Assembly: GCF_024600715.1 (NCBI RefSeq)
Contig: NZ_CP102332.1
Location: 372,001-436,000, forward strand
Source of the DNA: Streptomyces changanensis
GTDB lineage: Bacteria > Actinomycetota > Actinomycetes > Streptomycetales > Streptomycetaceae
Length of the DNA: 64,000 nt
Reading direction: 5' to 3'
Positions 34,492 to 43,585 of the stretch are shown here, in pieces. Numbering within the stretch: the first letter of the stretch is position 1; each line of letters begins with the position of its first letter. Made by a program: the position numbers and the translations under genes. A model generated the notes under the pieces. It saw only the letters and a list, made by a program, of their open reading frames with translations, did no database searches and had not been told where the DNA came from.

Positions 34492-35682
34492 TCAGGGGCG
34501 CATGACGACCTTGCTGACGCCGTCCTCCTTGCGCTGGAACATGCGGTACGCGTGCGGCGCGTCGGAGAGCGGCAGGTGGTGGGTGGCGAAGGTGTCCACG
34601 CCGAGCGGGTCGTCGTCGGTGAGCAACGGCAGGATGTCGTCCACCCAGCGGCGGACGTTGGCCTGGCCCATGCGCAGCTGGACCTGCTTGTCGAAGAGGG
34701 TCAGCAGCGGCAGCGGGTCGGCGGCGCCACCGTAGACGCCGCTCAGCGAGATGGTGCCGCCGCGGCGCACGAGCTCGATGGCCAGGTACAGCGCCGCCAG
34801 CCGGTCGGAGCCGGCCTTCTGGTGGAGGCGGGCCGCCCAGGCGCGCGGCAGCAGACCGGCCACCTGCTGCTGGGCCTTGGCGACCGGGCTGCCGTGGGCC
34901 TCGGTGCCGACGGCGTCGACGACGGCGTCGGGGCCCCGGCCGCCGGTGAGGTCCCGCACGGCCGCGACCAGTTCGTCCTGGTCGTCGAAGGCGGTGAGGT
35001 CCAGGGTGTCCACGCCGCGCGCCCGGGCCCTGCCGATCCGCTCGGGGACGAGGTCGATGCCGATGACCCGGTCGACGCCCTGGTGGAGGGCGATGCGGCA
35101 GCACATCTCGCCGATCGGGCCGAGCCCGAGGACGGCGAGGGAGCCGCCGGGCGGCACGTCGGCGTACCGGACGGCCTGCCAGGCGGTCGGCAGCACGTCG
35201 GAGAGGTAGAGGTAGCGGTCGTCGGACGGGCCCTCCGGCACCTTGATCGGGCCGAACTGGGCCTGCGGGACGCGCAGGTACTCGGCCTGGGCGCCGGGGA
35301 CGGAGCCGTAGAGCCGGGAGTAGCCGAACAGCGCGGCGCCCATGCCCTCCCCGGTCACCTGGGTCGTCTCGCACTGGGTGGGCAGGCCGCGCACGCACAT
35401 CCAGCAGCTGCCGCAGGCGATCTGGAACGGCACCACGACGCGGTCGCCGGGCCGGAGGTCCGGCACGTCGGGGCCGACCTCCTCGACGATGCCGATGGGT
35501 TCGTGGCCGAGGACGTCACCGGGCGTCATGAACGGGCCGAACACCTCGTACAGGTGGAGGTCGGAGCCGCACAGTCCGGTGGAGGTGACACGGATGACGG
35601 CGTCCGTGGGCTGCTCGATGCGCGGATCGGGGACGTCCTCGACCCGGACGTCGCGCTTTCCCTGCCAGGTCACGGCCCTCAT
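34492..35682 (-). CDS. Zinc-dependent alcohol dehydrogenase (formaldehyde dehydrogenase-like)
   Basis: A 396-residue MDR enzyme. Catalytic-zinc ligands lie in TGLCGSDLHLYE and LGHEPIG. The structural-zinc lobe CGSCWMCVRGLPTQC has all four Cys. The cofactor motif is LGLGPIGEMC with acidic D at the end of the next strand (GIDLVPER), which favours NAD. An insertion around 255-300 is like that in glutathione-independent formaldehyde dehydrogenases. It may oxidise or dismutate small aldehydes. It is divergent from a GntR-type gene, with a DasR-like site in between. Confidence 0.92.
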   Translation of the reverse strand: MRAVTWQGKRDVRVEDVPDPRIEQPTDAVIRVTSTGLCGSDLHLYEVFGPFMTPGDVLGHEPIGIVEEVGPDVPDLRPGDRVVVPFQIACGSCWMCVRGLPTQCETTQVTGEGMGAALFGYSRLYGSVPGAQAEYLRVPQAQFGPIKVPEGPSDDRYLYLSDVLPTAWQAVRYADVPPGGSLAVLGLGPIGEMCCRIALHQGVDRVIGIDLVPERIGRARARGVDTLDLTAFDDQDELVAAVRDLTGGRGPDAVVDAVGTEAHGSPVAKAQQQVAGLLPRAWAARLHQKAGSDRLAALYLAIELVRRGGTISLSGVYGGAADPLPLLTLFDKQVQLRMGQANVRRWVDDILPLLTDDDPLGVDTFATHHLPLSDAPHAYRMFQRKEDGVSKVVMRP

Positions 35683-35811
35683 GGCGCCGTCCTCCCTCCG
35701 TCGGGTCTCCCTGCTGCATGCGCTGGCCCGGGTACCCGGGCGGTTCTCCGCGAATCCGTTTCGGCCAGAGTTCGGGCGGAGTGCCGGGGAATGCCAGGAC
35801 TCCCCTTCCCC

Positions 35812-35827
35812 ATAGGTTTAGACCAAT
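35812..35827. promoter_or_regulatory. HutC/DasR-like operator between dehydrogenase and GntR genes
   Basis: ATAGGTTTAGACCAAT keeps 12 of 16 positions of the DasR-responsive consensus ACTGGTCTAGACCAGT, with the right half intact. It lies 129 nt upstream of the dehydrogenase start and 63 nt upstream of the GntR-type start. It could bind either the adjacent GntR/HutC-type protein or a global DasR. Confidence 0.5.
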
Positions 35828-35890
35828 GATAGGGATGAGCTCACCGACACGGCTCATTCAGCTACGCTGAGCGAAATTTGAGGGTTGAAC

Positions 35891-36628
35891 ATGGCTGAAC
35901 CCCACGCCTCCGCGGCGCTTCCGCTCTACCTCCAGGTCGCGGCGGCTCTCCGCGACGATCTCACCGGGCGCCGCGTCGCCCCCGGCTCCCGACTGCCGTC
36001 GGAGCGCTCCCTGGTGGACCGCTTCCAGGTCAACCGCCAGACCGTGCGCAGCGCGCTGCGGCTGCTGCGGGACGAAGGGCTCGTGGTCACCGACCGGCGC
36101 GGCACCTACGCGGCGGCCTCGGACGCGGCAGGCGGCGGCCCCGGCCCCGTCCTGGCACCCGGGCTGCTGGAGTTCCCCAGCGGCCGGAGCGGCCGCGACC
36201 GTCCCGCCGAGGCGGCACTGACCTGGGAGGCGCCCCCCGCGGAGACCGCGGGGCTGCTCGGGCTGCTGCCCGGCGAGTCCTCCCTGGTGCACCGGCAGCG
36301 GGTGTTCGGCGCCGACGGCTCCGTCGAACGGCACGCCGTCTCGCGCTTCTCCCGGTACGCGCTGGCGGAGGTGCCCGAACTCGGGCGCTACCGGCGGTCG
36401 GAGGCGCGGGTGGGGCGCCGTCCGGACCTCCGGCTGCTGTACCACTGGATGCACCGGGCCGGACTGCGGCTCACCCGCCGCGAGTCGATCGGCGTGCGGG
36501 CGCCCGCGGCGACGGCGTGCCTGACGGTCCACCGGGAGGTGCACGACCAGCACGGCCACGTGCTGGAGGTGACCGACATCCGGTTCGCACCCGAATCGGC
36601 GCCGCTGACGTACGAGTTCACGGGCTGA
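35891..36628 (+). CDS. GntR-family (HutC/UTRA) transcriptional regulator
   Basis: A 245-residue regulator. The N-terminal winged helix contains LPSERSLVDRFQVNRQTVRSALRLL and RRGTY. The C-terminal UTRA effector domain spans about 85-245 and includes the conserved EVTDIRF strand. I prefer the ATG at 35891 because GAGGG stands 6 nt upstream; an in-frame TTG two codons earlier is too close to it. It probably regulates itself and the divergent dehydrogenase through the DasR-like site. Ligand unknown; HutC members often sense amino sugars or histidine derivatives. Confidence 0.92.
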   Translation: MAEPHASAALPLYLQVAAALRDDLTGRRVAPGSRLPSERSLVDRFQVNRQTVRSALRLLRDEGLVVTDRRGTYAAASDAAGGGPGPVLAPGLLEFPSGRSGRDRPAEAALTWEAPPAETAGLLGLLPGESSLVHRQRVFGADGSVERHAVSRFSRYALAEVPELGRYRRSEARVGRRPDLRLLYHWMHRAGLRLTRRESIGVRAPAATACLTVHREVHDQHGHVLEVTDIRFAPESAPLTYEFTG

Positions 36629-36731
36629 CGCCCGCCGCCCCCGGCCACCCGCCGGCCCGGCCACGGCCCCGGGGCGGACGCGGTCCCGGGGACCGTCAGG
36701 ATCCCGGAGGCGGTCACGGTCCCGGGGGCGG
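36629..36731. other. Convergent gap with GGTCCCGGGG repeats
   Basis: The element CGGTCCCGGGG occurs twice, and CGGTCCC-G-GGGACCG is a near-perfect palindrome at 36681-36695. It probably terminates the GntR-type and uracil-DNA glycosylase transcripts. No gene seen. Confidence 0.4.
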
Positions 36732-37601
36732 TCACGGGGCGAGGGGGAGGCCGGCCGCGCGTGCGGCGTCACCCAGGACGTCGGTCAGCATGTCCGGCGT
36801 GAGCACTCCGGTGAAGGTGTTGCGCTGGCTGACGTGGTAGCAGCCGAACACCTCCAGGTCCGGCCCGCCGTCCCGGGCCGGCAACCGCGCTCGGGCGCCG
36901 TGCGCGAAGCGCGGCCTCGGGCGCGGCACCACCCAGCCGCCCGCCGCGAGCGCAGGGAACACCGCCTGCCAGCCGAACGCCCCCAGCACGACGAGGGCCC
37001 GCACGGTGGGGCGCAGCAGCTCCAGCTCCCGGGCGAGCCACGGGCGGCAGGTGTCGCGCTCGCCGGGCGTGGGCCGGTTCGCGGGCGGCGCGCAGTGGAC
37101 GGGCGCGGTCACCCGCACGCCCGTCAGGCGCAGCCCGTCACCGCGGTGCGTCGCCTCCGCCTGACTGGCGAGGCCGAGGCGGTGCAGCGCGGCGTACAGC
37201 ACGTCGCCCGAGCGGTCGCCGGTGAACATGCGTCCCGTGCGGTTGCCGCCGTGCGCGGCCGGGGCGAGGCCGACGACCAGCAGCGCGGCGTCGTCGGGGC
37301 CGTACCCCGGGACGGGGCGGGCCCAGTACTCCCACCCCGCGTAGGCGGGGCGCCCCTCCCTGCCCACCTGTTCGCGCCATGCGACCAGTCGCGGGCAGGC
37401 CCGGCACCGCGCCACCTCCGCGTCGAGGACGTCCAGCGATACGGCCGCGCGCCCCGCACGGCCGGGGAACGCGGGATCGTCGGTGCCGGAAAGCCTCCCA
37501 GGGTCGGAGACACCGCCGGTGGCCGGGGGGCCGCCGGGGCCGGTGGGTTCGCGAGGGCCGTCCGTGGGAGTGTCGCAGCCTTCGGGGTGGTCGTGTCGCA
37601 T
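36732..37601 (-). CDS. Fe-S uracil-DNA glycosylase, UdgB-like (family 5)
   Basis: A 289-residue enzyme that removes uracil, and probably hypoxanthine, from DNA. The 4Fe-4S region starts at CRACPRLVAWRE. The active-site motif VGLAPAAHGGNRTGRMFTGD and the C-terminal GCYHVSQRNTFTG are the family 5 hallmarks. The first about 65 residues are a polar Pro/Gly-rich extension beyond the usual about 220-residue core. The ATG at 37601 is the best start I see; a shorter protein starting within the extension is possible. It is divergent from the NUDIX gene, with 51 nt between. Confidence 0.93.
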   Translation of the reverse strand: MRHDHPEGCDTPTDGPREPTGPGGPPATGGVSDPGRLSGTDDPAFPGRAGRAAVSLDVLDAEVARCRACPRLVAWREQVGREGRPAYAGWEYWARPVPGYGPDDAALLVVGLAPAAHGGNRTGRMFTGDRSGDVLYAALHRLGLASQAEATHRGDGLRLTGVRVTAPVHCAPPANRPTPGERDTCRPWLARELELLRPTVRALVVLGAFGWQAVFPALAAGGWVVPRPRPRFAHGARARLPARDGGPDLEVFGCYHVSQRNTFTGVLTPDMLTDVLGDAARAAGLPLAP

Positions 37602-37652
37602 ACCGGACGACGGTAACGCGGCACGGCGGGGAGCGGCGGGCAGACTGGCGCC

Positions 37653-38132
37653 ATGGTCGTGAAGCGCAGCGCGGGTCTGCTGGTGTTCCGTACGTCCGGC
37701 GGCCGCCTGGAGGTGCTGCTCGCCCACATGGGCGGCCCCTACTGGGCGGCGCGGGAGGCGGGGGCCTGGACGGTTCCCAAGGGCGAGTACGGGGACGACG
37801 AGACGGCGCAGGCCGCGGCGCGCCGGGAGTTCGCCGAGGAGTTGGGCCTCCCCGCGCCGGACGGGCCGCCGGTGCCGCTCGGGGAGGCGCGCCAGGCCGG
37901 CGGCAAGGTCGTCACGGTGTGGGCCGTCGAGGGGGACCTGGACCCGGAGCTGGTGGTGCCGGGGACGTTCACCATGGAGTGGCCGCGCGGGTCGGGTGAG
38001 ACGCGCGCGTTCCCGGAGGTCGACCGGGTCGCCTGGTGCACCCCCGAGGAGGCGGCCGAGCGACTGGTGGCGGGTCAGCGGGTGTTCGTGGAGCGGCTGT
38101 CGGCGCACCTGCGTGGGCGCGACGCGGGATGA
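37653..38132 (+). CDS. NUDIX hydrolase
   Basis: A 159-residue protein with a complete Nudix box, GEYGDDETAQ...REFAEELG, at about 49-70, which binds Mg2+ and hydrolyses nucleoside diphosphate-X bonds. The preceding GAWTVPKGE and the overall length fit diadenosine polyphosphate- or NTP-sanitising members. Being next to a uracil-DNA glycosylase, a nucleotide-pool cleaning role is attractive but unproven. The stop overlaps a possible ATG of the next small gene. Confidence 0.93.
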   Translation: MVVKRSAGLLVFRTSGGRLEVLLAHMGGPYWAAREAGAWTVPKGEYGDDETAQAAARREFAEELGLPAPDGPPVPLGEARQAGGKVVTVWAVEGDLDPELVVPGTFTMEWPRGSGETRAFPEVDRVAWCTPEEAAERLVAGQRVFVERLSAHLRGRDAG

Positions 38133-38188
38133 CTGTCAGTGCCGTGCGGGACAGTGGGGGGCAGGGACCCGTCGACAGGGAGCGAGAG

Positions 38189-38476
38189 ATGACCACCAGC
38201 CTCACGATGCGGGAGCGTGCCGCGGCGCAGGCCTACCTCCGTCTGGTGGAGACGGCGCGGGCGGTGCTGGCGGACCCGGGCCTCGCGCCCCTGGCCGGGG
38301 TGTACCTGTCCTCGCCCATGGCGGAGGCCGACGAGGCGCTGCGCCGGGCGGGCCTGGCGGGCAACGAGGCGCGGCTGCTGAGCCTCGCGGCGGCCCTGCG
38401 CGGCTCGGACGCGGCACCGGAGCCGTCGCGGGACGGCGCCGGGCACGGCGCGGGACACCGTCTGGACGGCCCCTGA
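38189..38476 (+). CDS. Small hypothetical protein
   Basis: A 95-residue, largely helical protein (MRERAAAQAYLRLVETARAVL..., EADEALRRAGL) ending in an Ala/Pro/Gly tail. The ATG at 38189 has AGGGAG 7 nt upstream. An alternative ATG at 38129 would overlap the NUDIX stop and add 20 residues of unlikely composition. No family or motif recognised. Probably in the NUDIX transcript. Confidence 0.65.
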   Translation: MTTSLTMRERAAAQAYLRLVETARAVLADPGLAPLAGVYLSSPMAEADEALRRAGLAGNEARLLSLAAALRGSDAAPEPSRDGAGHGAGHRLDGP

Positions 38477-38500
38477 CGGTCCGGGCGGCACCGCCGGGGC

Positions 38501-38538
38501 CGTACGAACCACGCCGGCCCGTACGAACCACGCCGGCC
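38501..38538. repeat. 19-bp tandem direct repeat, two copies
   Basis: CGTACGAACCACGCCGGCC occurs at 38501 and 38520 in the gap between two convergent genes. Not part of a recognisable array; origin probably slippage. Confidence 0.85.
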
Positions 38539-38655
38539 GCACGGGCCGCCGGACCGTCCGCCCCGCGGGGCGCCCGCCCGCCGCGCCCGCCCGCCGCGCG
38601 GGCCGCCGGGCACGGCCACGGGCGGCGGCCGGCGCCACCGGCTGCCCGGCACCGA

Positions 38656-40677
38656 CTACGGCCGTCGGCCGAGCAGTTCGGCGAGGCCGCGGCGGGTGGC
38701 GGCCAGGACCACCCGGTCCTCGGGGCGCAGTACGTAGCCGGGGTGCAGGTCCCACACGAGGCCGGCCCGCCGGTCGCTGTCGTCGGCGTCCAGAGCCGTC
38801 AGGTCGGGGCGGCGCTCGCCCGGCGCAGTGGGGTCCAGGGCGATGACGCGCCAGGCGCCCGGGCGGAACGCCTCGGCGACGGTGCGGCCGGCCAGTTCCG
38901 GGTGGCGCGCCGCGACCACGGCGGCGAAGAGCAGGACGCGCCGCTCCACCGGTATGGCGCCGAGGATCTGTCGGCCCATCATGGCTCCGGCGAAGGCGGG
39001 GGCCGCCAGGTGGGAGACGCTGCGGCTGCGGGTGAGGGCCTCGGGGTGGGCGGCGCGCAGGGTGCGGTAGACGGCGGTGGCGATGTCGTCGTCGTACAGG
39101 CGCAGCACCACCCGCAGGTCGGGTCGGACGGACCGGGCGTACAGCACGGCCTCCAGATTGGTGACGTCCACGCTCGTCAGGGCGAGCAGCGAGCGCGCCC
39201 GGTGGATGCGGGCGGACTCCAGGACGCCGTCCTCGGTGACGTCGCCGAGCACGACCGGCACGCGCAACCGCCGGGCCGTGGCGATGCCGCGGGCCTCCGG
39301 GTCGGACTCGACGCAGACGACGGGGATGCCGAGCTCCCGCAGCCTGGTCAGCACGCGGGTGCCGACCTTGCCGAGGCCGAGCAGCACGACGTGGCCCGAG
39401 AGACCGCGCGGCGGACGGCGCAGCGAGGTGGCGGTGCGGAAGGTGCCCAGCGCCTCCAGGAGCGCGGCGACGAGGATCGGCAGCAGGAGCAGTCCGACGA
39501 ACCCGGCGAGCATCTGCAGGACCTGCCGCTCGGCGGGGGCCTCCAGTGCGGGGTCGCCGATGGCGAAGATGTCCAGCATCGTCAGGTAGGCGGCGTGCAG
39601 CGGGTGGTCGTCGGTGGTGAGCCAGGTCGCCACGGCGATGGCGGCGACGGCGCAGAAGAGGCCGGCGAGCGACCAGCGCAGACGGCGCGAGAAGAGCGAG
39701 CCGAACGGGACGGACGAGGTGGGCAGCCGGGTCGCGGGGAGGGTCGGTCCGGCGTACGTGATCGCCTCCAGGACCACGCTGCCGCGCCCGGTGGCGGTGG
39801 CGGCCGCGCGGTCGTCGGGGAGGAGGCGGGGGCCCTGGTCGCCGCTGCTGTCGGCGCCCTCGCTGCCCGCCGGGTCGCTGGCCGTGGAGGAGAGCAGGGC
39901 GAGGGTGCACAGGCCGGGGTCGGCTACCTCGCCGGGGGCGGGCGGGGTGCGTTCGACGGCGCGCAGCAGCAGCCCGCCGGCGTGGACGATCTTGCTGGTG
40001 CCGGCGACGGCGGTGGCGGCCAGGGCGGGGGCCGCGGTGTCCGCGTCCGACAGGACGGTGGTGGAGGCGTCCAGCACCTCCGCGTCGATGTCCGGGACGG
40101 CGACGGCCGCGGCCTGGTCGAGGAGCTGCTCCAGGTGCTGGCCGAGTCTGCGGTTGTACATGCGGATGACCAGGCGCAGCCGGGGGTTGAGGCGGCGGGC
40201 CAGGAGCGCGGTGCGGATGTTGGTCTCGTCGTCCTCGTGGACCAGGGCGAGCGCGGCGGCGTGCTCGACGCCCACCGCGACGAGCGCCGCCTCGTCCGTC
40301 TCCCGGACGTGGACGACCTCGACCGCCCGCCGGAGCCCCCGGCCGCCGAGCGTGTCGTACGGGGAGGCGGACGGTCCCGGGGCCGGCGCCGTCCTGCTGC
40401 CGCCGCGCCCGGTCTGGCCCGTGCGGGGGTCGATCGCGCCGGGGGGTCGGGTCATCGCCGCGGAGACCCGGCCGAACAGGGCGAAGGGACCGCGGCCCGT
40501 GCCGCCGTCGGGGTGCCGCGGGGCCGCCTCGCGACGGCCGGCCACGACGAGGGTCACCCGCTCGCGGTAGACGTCGTTCAGCTCGTCGGCGAGGCGGTCG
40601 GCGAGCGCGTCGTCGCCGCAGACGACCATGTGGCCGCGGTCGGCGGGGTCCGGGATCTGAGGGGGTATCGGAAACAC
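38656..40677 (-). CDS. RCK-TM-RCK ion-channel-like protein with non-canonical pore
   Basis: A 673-residue protein. RCK/TrkA-N-like domain 1 (about 13-310, MVVCGDDALADRLADEL) is interrupted by a low-complexity insert at 50-110. Two membrane helices (334-353 and 386-410) enclose a re-entrant-like segment. RCK domain 2 starts at 428 with VVLLGLGKVGTRVL and continues to a TrkA-C-like end. This order resembles CASTOR/POLLUX-type and MthK-related channels. The expected filter TVGYG is absent: the pore segment reads MLDIFAIGDPALE. K+ selectivity is therefore doubtful. The GTG start has no clear Shine-Dalgarno. Confidence 0.85.
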   Translation of the reverse strand: MFPIPPQIPDPADRGHMVVCGDDALADRLADELNDVYRERVTLVVAGRREAAPRHPDGGTGRGPFALFGRVSAAMTRPPGAIDPRTGQTGRGGSRTAPAPGPSASPYDTLGGRGLRRAVEVVHVRETDEAALVAVGVEHAAALALVHEDDETNIRTALLARRLNPRLRLVIRMYNRRLGQHLEQLLDQAAAVAVPDIDAEVLDASTTVLSDADTAAPALAATAVAGTSKIVHAGGLLLRAVERTPPAPGEVADPGLCTLALLSSTASDPAGSEGADSSGDQGPRLLPDDRAAATATGRGSVVLEAITYAGPTLPATRLPTSSVPFGSLFSRRLRWSLAGLFCAVAAIAVATWLTTDDHPLHAAYLTMLDIFAIGDPALEAPAERQVLQMLAGFVGLLLLPILVAALLEALGTFRTATSLRRPPRGLSGHVVLLGLGKVGTRVLTRLRELGIPVVCVESDPEARGIATARRLRVPVVLGDVTEDGVLESARIHRARSLLALTSVDVTNLEAVLYARSVRPDLRVVLRLYDDDIATAVYRTLRAAHPEALTRSRSVSHLAAPAFAGAMMGRQILGAIPVERRVLLFAAVVAARHPELAGRTVAEAFRPGAWRVIALDPTAPGERRPDLTALDADDSDRRAGLVWDLHPGYVLRPEDRVVLAATRRGLAELLGRRP

Positions 40678-40942
40678 GGTCCCAGCATGGCGCCGCCCCT
40701 GTGGGCCCTGTCCACGGGGTGCCGCCGGAGGTGACGGTGATCACTGCGGGCGGGGTGTGGCCGACGAGGGACGGGGCCCCGCCGGGTCTCCCTGGGGCCG
40801 TGCGTCGACCGGATGGATCACCCGGCCGGAACCGGACGGTGGAATCGGGCGATCTCCGCCATGTCGTGACGTTCGTGGCATACGATCGCCGCCGGCGGCT
40901 CCCCCACGCGTCCGCCGCCCATGCCGCCCCTGGAGGTCAACC
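40678..40942. promoter_or_regulatory. Divergent promoter region, channel / amino-acid importer
   Basis: TACGAT at 40881-40886 may be the -10 for the importer operon, 56 nt before its GTG. GGAGGT at 40932-40937 is its ribosome site. No convincing -35 or operator was found, and nothing clear for the channel gene. No gene fits within the gap. Confidence 0.35.
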
Positions 40943-41776
40943 GTGTCGACGACTGCCGGCCGCAAGAGCCCCCGCTTCCGCGCCGCCCTCGCCGCCGTCC
41001 CGGCGGCGCTGCTGTTCACCGCCGGCTGTTCGTCCGACGGCGAGGGGCCCGGCGAGGCCGCGGGCGGCGTCCCCGTGGTGGAGAAGGGCAGGCTGACCAC
41101 CTGCACGCACCTGCCGTACCCGCCGTTCCAGTTCGAACGGGGCGGGAAGGTCGTCGGGTTCGACGTGGCGCTGGTCGACCTGGTGGCGGAGGACCTCGGC
41201 GTCGAGCAGAAGATCCTGGACACGCCGTTCGAGAACTTCAAGACGGGGGCGTTTTTGAACTCCGGCGAGTGCGACCTGGCGGCCGCCGGCATGACCATCA
41301 CCGACGAGCGCGAGAAGAACGTCGACTTCTCCGTACCGTACTTCGACGCCACCCAGGCCGTCCTGGCGTCGAAGCGGAGCGGTGTGCGGACGCTCGCGGA
41401 GATCAAGGCGCGCAAGCTGCGGCTGGGCGCGCAGGCCGAGACGACCGGCGAGAGCTACGCCAAGAGCCAGGGATTCGATCCGGTCGCCTTCGAGAGTTCG
41501 GACGCCGTCCTCAACGGGCTGCGGACCGGGCAGGTCGACGCGGTCGTCATCGACTACCCCGTCGTGCAGGGGTGGCTGAAGGACAAGGCGAACGCCGCCG
41601 CGTTCGTCCTCGGCGAGAACGTCGACACCGGCGAGCGGTACGGGTTCTCGGTGAAGAAGGGCAACGACCGGCTGCGCGCCGCGATCGACAAGGCGATCAC
41701 CGACGCGAAGGCCGACGGCACGTACGACAAGCTGTACGAGGAGTGGATCGGCCCGCTGCCCGAGGCGCGCCGGTGA
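40943..41776 (+). CDS. Polar amino-acid-binding lipoprotein of ABC importer
   Basis: A 277-residue periplasmic-binding-type protein (family 3). The lipobox FTAGCSS (Cys about 29) anchors it. The mature part opens [27 protein letters not shown], where the expected Arg-binding segment follows ([17 protein letters not shown]). It ends with the typical [11 protein letters not shown]. Ligand: glutamate, glutamine or another polar amino acid. I choose the GTG at 40943 because GGAGGT precedes it by 5 nt and the signal peptide starts there. It overlaps the permease gene by 4 nt. Confidence 0.94.
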   Translation: MSTTAGRKSPRFRAALAAVPAALLFTAGCSSDGEGPGEAAGGVPVVEKGRLTTCTHLPYPPFQFERGGKVVGFDVALVDLVAEDLGVEQKILDTPFENFKTGAFLNSGECDLAAAGMTITDEREKNVDFSVPYFDATQAVLASKRSGVRTLAEIKARKLRLGAQAETTGESYAKSQGFDPVAFESSDAVLNGLRTGQVDAVVIDYPVVQGWLKDKANAAAFVLGENVDTGERYGFSVKKGNDRLRAAIDKAITDAKADGTYDKLYEEWIGPLPEARR

Positions 41777-42573
41777 CCTCCCGGCTGACCAGGCGCCAGC
41801 GGCGCCGGGTGTCGCAGGGCCTGCAGTACGCGCTCTTCGTCGCCGTCGTCGTGGCCGTCGCCCTGAAGGCCGACTGGGGGCGGCTGCAGAACCAGTTCGC
41901 GCAGGAGGACCTGGCGCGGCAGCTGTTCCCCGAGATCATCACCACGGCGCTGCGCAACACGGTCGTCTACACGGTCTCCGGGTTCGTCTTCGGCCTGGTG
42001 CTGGGGCTGCTGGTGGCGTTGATGCGGCTGTCGTCGGTCGCTCCGTACCGGTGGCTGGCCACGGTGTACATCGAGCTCTTCCGCGGCCTGCCGGCGCTGC
42101 TGATCTTCATCTTCGTCGGGGTCGCCGTGCCGCTGGCGTTCCCCGGCACGGCGATCCCCGGCGGGACGTACGGCAAGGTCGCCCTGGGGCTGGGGCTGGT
42201 CGCCGCCGCGTACATGGCGGAGACGATCCGCGCGGGCATCCAGGCGGTGCCCCGGGGGCAGATGGAGGCCGCGCGGTCGCTCGGCTTCTCCCACGCGCGG
42301 GCGATGGTGTCGGTGATCATCCCGCAGGCGTTCCGCATCGTGATCCCCCCGCTGACGAACGAGCTGGTGCTGCTCTTCAAGGACTCGTCCCTGGTGCTGT
42401 TCCTCGGGGTCACCCTGACGGAGCGGGAGCTGACCAAGTTCGGGCGGGACCTGGCCAGCCAGACGGCGAACTCCACGCCGATCCTCGTCGCGGGCCTGTG
42501 CTACCTGCTCGTGACGGTTCCGCTGAGCCTCGTGGTGCGCCGCCTCGAGGCGCGTACCAGGAAGGCCGGGTGA
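41773..42573 (+). CDS. Amino-acid ABC transporter permease (HisM/GlnP type)
   Basis: A 266-residue membrane protein with about five helices. The conserved loop [24 protein letters not shown], preceded by [13 protein letters not shown], is the family signature and ATPase-docking site. GTG overlaps the binding-protein stop (GTGA). A single permease gene implies a homodimer. Confidence 0.95.
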   Translation: MTSRLTRRQRRRVSQGLQYALFVAVVVAVALKADWGRLQNQFAQEDLARQLFPEIITTALRNTVVYTVSGFVFGLVLGLLVALMRLSSVAPYRWLATVYIELFRGLPALLIFIFVGVAVPLAFPGTAIPGGTYGKVALGLGLVAAAYMAETIRAGIQAVPRGQMEAARSLGFSHARAMVSVIIPQAFRIVIPPLTNELVLLFKDSSLVLFLGVTLTERELTKFGRDLASQTANSTPILVAGLCYLLVTVPLSLVVRRLEARTRKAG

Positions 42574-43394
42574 CGGGGGTGACCATGGAGGGGACGGACG
42601 CGGGCGGGCGGGCCGAGATCGAGGTCCGGGGCCTGCGCAAGTCCTTCGGCGACACCGAGGTGCTGCGCGGGATCGACCTGGAGGTGGCGCGGGGCGAGGT
42701 GGTGTGCGTCATCGGACCGTCCGGGTCGGGCAAGTCGACGCTCCTGCGGTGCGTGAACCTGCTGGAGGAGCCGACGGCGGGGCGGGTCTTCGTCGGCGGT
42801 ACGGAGGTCACCGACCCCGACGTCGACATCGACGCGGTGCGGCGCCGGATCGGGATGGTCTTCCAGCAGTTCAACCTCTTCCCGCACCTGACGGCGGAGG
42901 AGAACCTCGTCCTGCCCCAGCGCCGGGTGCTGCGGCGGGACAGGGCAAAGGCCGTACGGGTCGCGCGGGCGAACCTGGAGCGGGTCGGGCTGGCCGGGAA
43001 GGCCGGCGCCCACCCGGCGCAGCTGTCGGGCGGGCAGCAGCAGCGGGTGGCCATCGCGCGGGCGCTGGCGATGGACCCGGAGGTCATGCTGTTCGACGAG
43101 CCGACCTCCGCCCTCGACCCCGAGCTGGTCGGCGACGTGCTCGCCGTGATGCGGGGGCTCGCCCGGGACGGCATGACGATGATGGTCGTCACCCACGAGA
43201 TGAGCTTCGCCCGCGAGGTCGCCGACCGCGTGGTGTTCATGGACGCCGGGCGCGTGGTGGAGGAGGGTCCGGCCCGGCAGGTCGTGGGCGCGCCCCGGGA
43301 GGCCCGTACGCGGGACTTCCTCCTGCGCGTCCTGGACCCGGCCGCCGCCGCCCCGCCGGGGCCGGATCAGGATCCGGCGGACGGGACCGCGTGA
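42570..43394 (+). CDS. Amino-acid ABC transporter ATPase (GlnQ type)
   Basis: A 274-residue ATPase with Walker [11 protein letters not shown]-loop [11 protein letters not shown], signature LSGGQQQR, Walker [14 protein letters not shown] and switch VTHEMSF. FNLFPH is characteristic of the polar amino acid family. The GTG at 42570 overlaps the permease stop; an internal ATG at 42585 is an alternative. Completes a three-gene importer. Confidence 0.95.
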   Translation: MTGVTMEGTDAGGRAEIEVRGLRKSFGDTEVLRGIDLEVARGEVVCVIGPSGSGKSTLLRCVNLLEEPTAGRVFVGGTEVTDPDVDIDAVRRRIGMVFQQFNLFPHLTAEENLVLPQRRVLRRDRAKAVRVARANLERVGLAGKAGAHPAQLSGGQQQRVAIARALAMDPEVMLFDEPTSALDPELVGDVLAVMRGLARDGMTMMVVTHEMSFAREVADRVVFMDAGRVVEEGPARQVVGAPREARTRDFLLRVLDPAAAAPPGPDQDPADGTA

Positions 43395-43585
43395 GGGCCG
43401 TCCCCCGCGACCGGTCGCGGGACCGGGCGCGGGACCGGCGGGAACCCGGCGGAGTGCGACCGTCGCACCCGGGGGCCCGGTGGTCCGTCCGCCGTACGGG
43501 CGAGTGATCGCGGGGCGGGCAGCATACGCCGGGCCGGGGCGGGGTACCCGATCGCCCTCCCAGTCCGACGAAGGGGGCGGAGACC

